A stretch of 53,526 nt of DNA, from assembly GCA_900769985.1 (NCBI GenBank), contig CAAGIS010000142.1:1-53526 (forward strand), in the 5' to 3' direction. The stretch is from Spirochaetia bacterium (lineage in GTDB: Bacteria > Spirochaetota > Spirochaetia > Treponematales > Treponemataceae). Below, one piece after another: positions 52,636 through 53,526 of the stretch. The stretch's first letter is position 1. Every line of letters begins with the position of its first letter. Below the pieces are notes generated by a model. That model did no database searches and had not been told where the DNA came from. It saw only the letters and a program-made list of their open reading frames with translations. A program made the position numbers and the translations under genes.

Positions 52636-53526
52636 TTAATATAAAGATTTATTGTCCTGAGGATAAAACATTTTTGAAGTTTTTACTCTCGCTAAGTGAA
52701 CAAAACAATCGTTTGATTTCAAAAGATATTTTTCAAAATCACTATACTTTATTTCTTTTCCATCCATAAAAACAGAAATCCTAAAAATTCCCTTGCTATC
52801 TAAATAAGGGAAAATTACCGCAGAATCATTAAATACTTTGACTTCCGAACTTTTTCTGTCTGTCTGCCGAATTGCAGCAAGATAAAAATAATCAGGTTCA
52901 TCAATCGAAAGCGTATAAAGGATTGCCTTTAAATTATCAGGCTTATATCCGGTATTTTTTATATAACCTGTAGAATTTAAAATTCCTTTTTCCGTAATTA
53001 TGGCTGCAAAGGGTTCGACAGTTACATCTACACCGCTGTCTTTGTAAAGATAAGTTTTATTTGCCCTGACAGAAAAAGCCGCCGCTGCAATATTCCGTGT
53101 CCAGTCAAGGCTAAAATTCGTACTGTATTCAAGATTTAAGGAACCTTGAAAGCCAGTCTCTTTATATTCAACTGTAGGTTCTATAAGGGGAGAACGCTTT
53201 AAGTAACTGCCTGCAATCGGTTCAACAAGACCGTCAACAACCCATTTTACAAAACCATTGGAAGACAAAATAAGTTTTCCTTTATTTTTTTCATCACATA
53301 TATGAGGTAATGCAGTTCTTATGGAAATTGATTTTCCAAATTCATCATACATAGCATCTTCTTCGTAAGCAATTTTATTCTGCATAGAACGGATTGTTTG
53401 AATCATTACAAGCGAAGGTTCATACTGCTCAGGCACACATTCAGCGTATTTCCATGGCAGGGAATTTTTTGTCAGCGAATAAATCTGGGCAATGCTCATC
53501 GTAAGGATTTTTTCAAACGGAACTCC
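52636..53526 (-). CDS. Uncharacterised protein, N-terminus beyond the window
   Basis: Reading frame open from the right edge to the stop at 52636. An ATG exists at 53499, but the frame continues upstream without a stop to the window end (GVPFEKILT before that Met), so the true start may lie outside. The visible 296 residues are beta-rich with scattered Tyr, Phe and Asn, no membrane helix, and end KMFYPQDNKSLY. I recognise no family. It precedes the HAD gene by 27 bases. Confidence 0.6.
   Translation of the reverse strand, partial: GVPFEKILTMSIAQIYSLTKNSLPWKYAECVPEQYEPSLVMIQTIRSMQNKIAYEEDAMYDEFGKSISIRTALPHICDEKNKGKLILSSNGFVKWVVDGLVEPIAGSYLKRSPLIEPTVEYKETGFQGSLNLEYSTNFSLDWTRNIAAAAFSVRANKTYLYKDSGVDVTVEPFAAIITEKGILNSTGYIKNTGYKPDNLKAILYTLSIDEPDYFYLAAIRQTDRKSSEVKVFNDSAVIFPYLDSKGIFRISVFMDGKEIKYSDFEKYLLKSNDCFVHLARVKTSKMFYPQDNKSLY

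Noticed and set aside
52636..53499. Complete gene starting at 53499
   Set aside because: The frame stays open to the window edge, so this Met may be internal; reported as possibly truncated instead.

Overview
The window looks like chromosomal DNA from a low-GC treponeme (Spirochaetota), probably a free-living or gut species rather than the reduced T. pallidum. The evidence is a cheA-cheW-cheX-cheY operon whose CheW carries a CheR-like tail, a roughly 900-residue protein ending in a GreA domain, a giant SpiroCoCo-type coiled-coil protein, a CarD regulator, and full biosynthetic genes for threonine, methionine, arginine and aromatic amino acids. I see no rRNA, tRNA, phage, transposase or CRISPR array.

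Layout. 1-160: edge of a dispersed hairpin repeat. 168-4565 (-): MATE exporter, then a MoxR ATPase / VWA protein / unknown-protein cluster. 4644-7291 (-): argG and a His-rich CobW-type GTPase. 7460-8314 (+): atypical response regulator. 8384-13207 (-): chemotaxis operon. 13381-14610 (+): probable outer-membrane protein. 14721-19236 (+): murE-ddl-murD. 19240-21762 (-): U32 peptidase and a degenerate esterase. 21812-24134 (+): metA-aroA. 24150-25529 (-): lipoprotein, followed by three tandem copies of the hairpin repeat. 25791-31734 (-): M20 peptidase, galE, PAP2 phosphatase, MFS and AspT-like transporters. 31883-33091 (+): isocitrate dehydrogenase, convergent with murI. 34002-35801 (+): pentapeptide protein, MBL hydrolase, unknown. 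35791-38858 (-): ilvH and thrA. 39201-44543 (+): TPR protein, GreA fusion, HD-GYP protein. 44632-48503: divergent deaD and carD-ispDF. 48543-53526 (-): SpiroCoCo protein, HAD hydrolase and an edge-truncated gene.

Regulation is unusually readable. Many transcription units begin with a clear sigma-70 type promoter, typically with a 17-base spacer. At about a dozen of them the -10 hexamer ends only 6-9 bases before the start codon, which predicts leaderless mRNAs. Genes inside operons mostly carry ordinary Shine-Dalgarno sites. The main exception is thrA. Its leader of about 106 nt can fold into a pseudoknot-containing element whose closing strand is also an 8-base perfect complement of the thrA ribosome-binding site. 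It looks like an unrecognised translational riboswitch or attenuator and is the best candidate here for a new system. Other regulatory candidates are a LacI-type operator at galE, an ArgR-type box at argG, palindromic TGTACA sites at the CobW gene, and one palindromic -35 hexamer apparently shared by the divergent deaD and carD promoters.

Functionally the window joins cell-wall precursor synthesis (murE, ddl, murD, murI), amino-acid synthesis from aspartate and shikimate (thrA, metA, ilvH, aroA, argG), motility signalling (che operon, HD-GYP) and transcription control (CarD, GreA fusion). All gene functions are inferred by eye from motifs; no database search was run.
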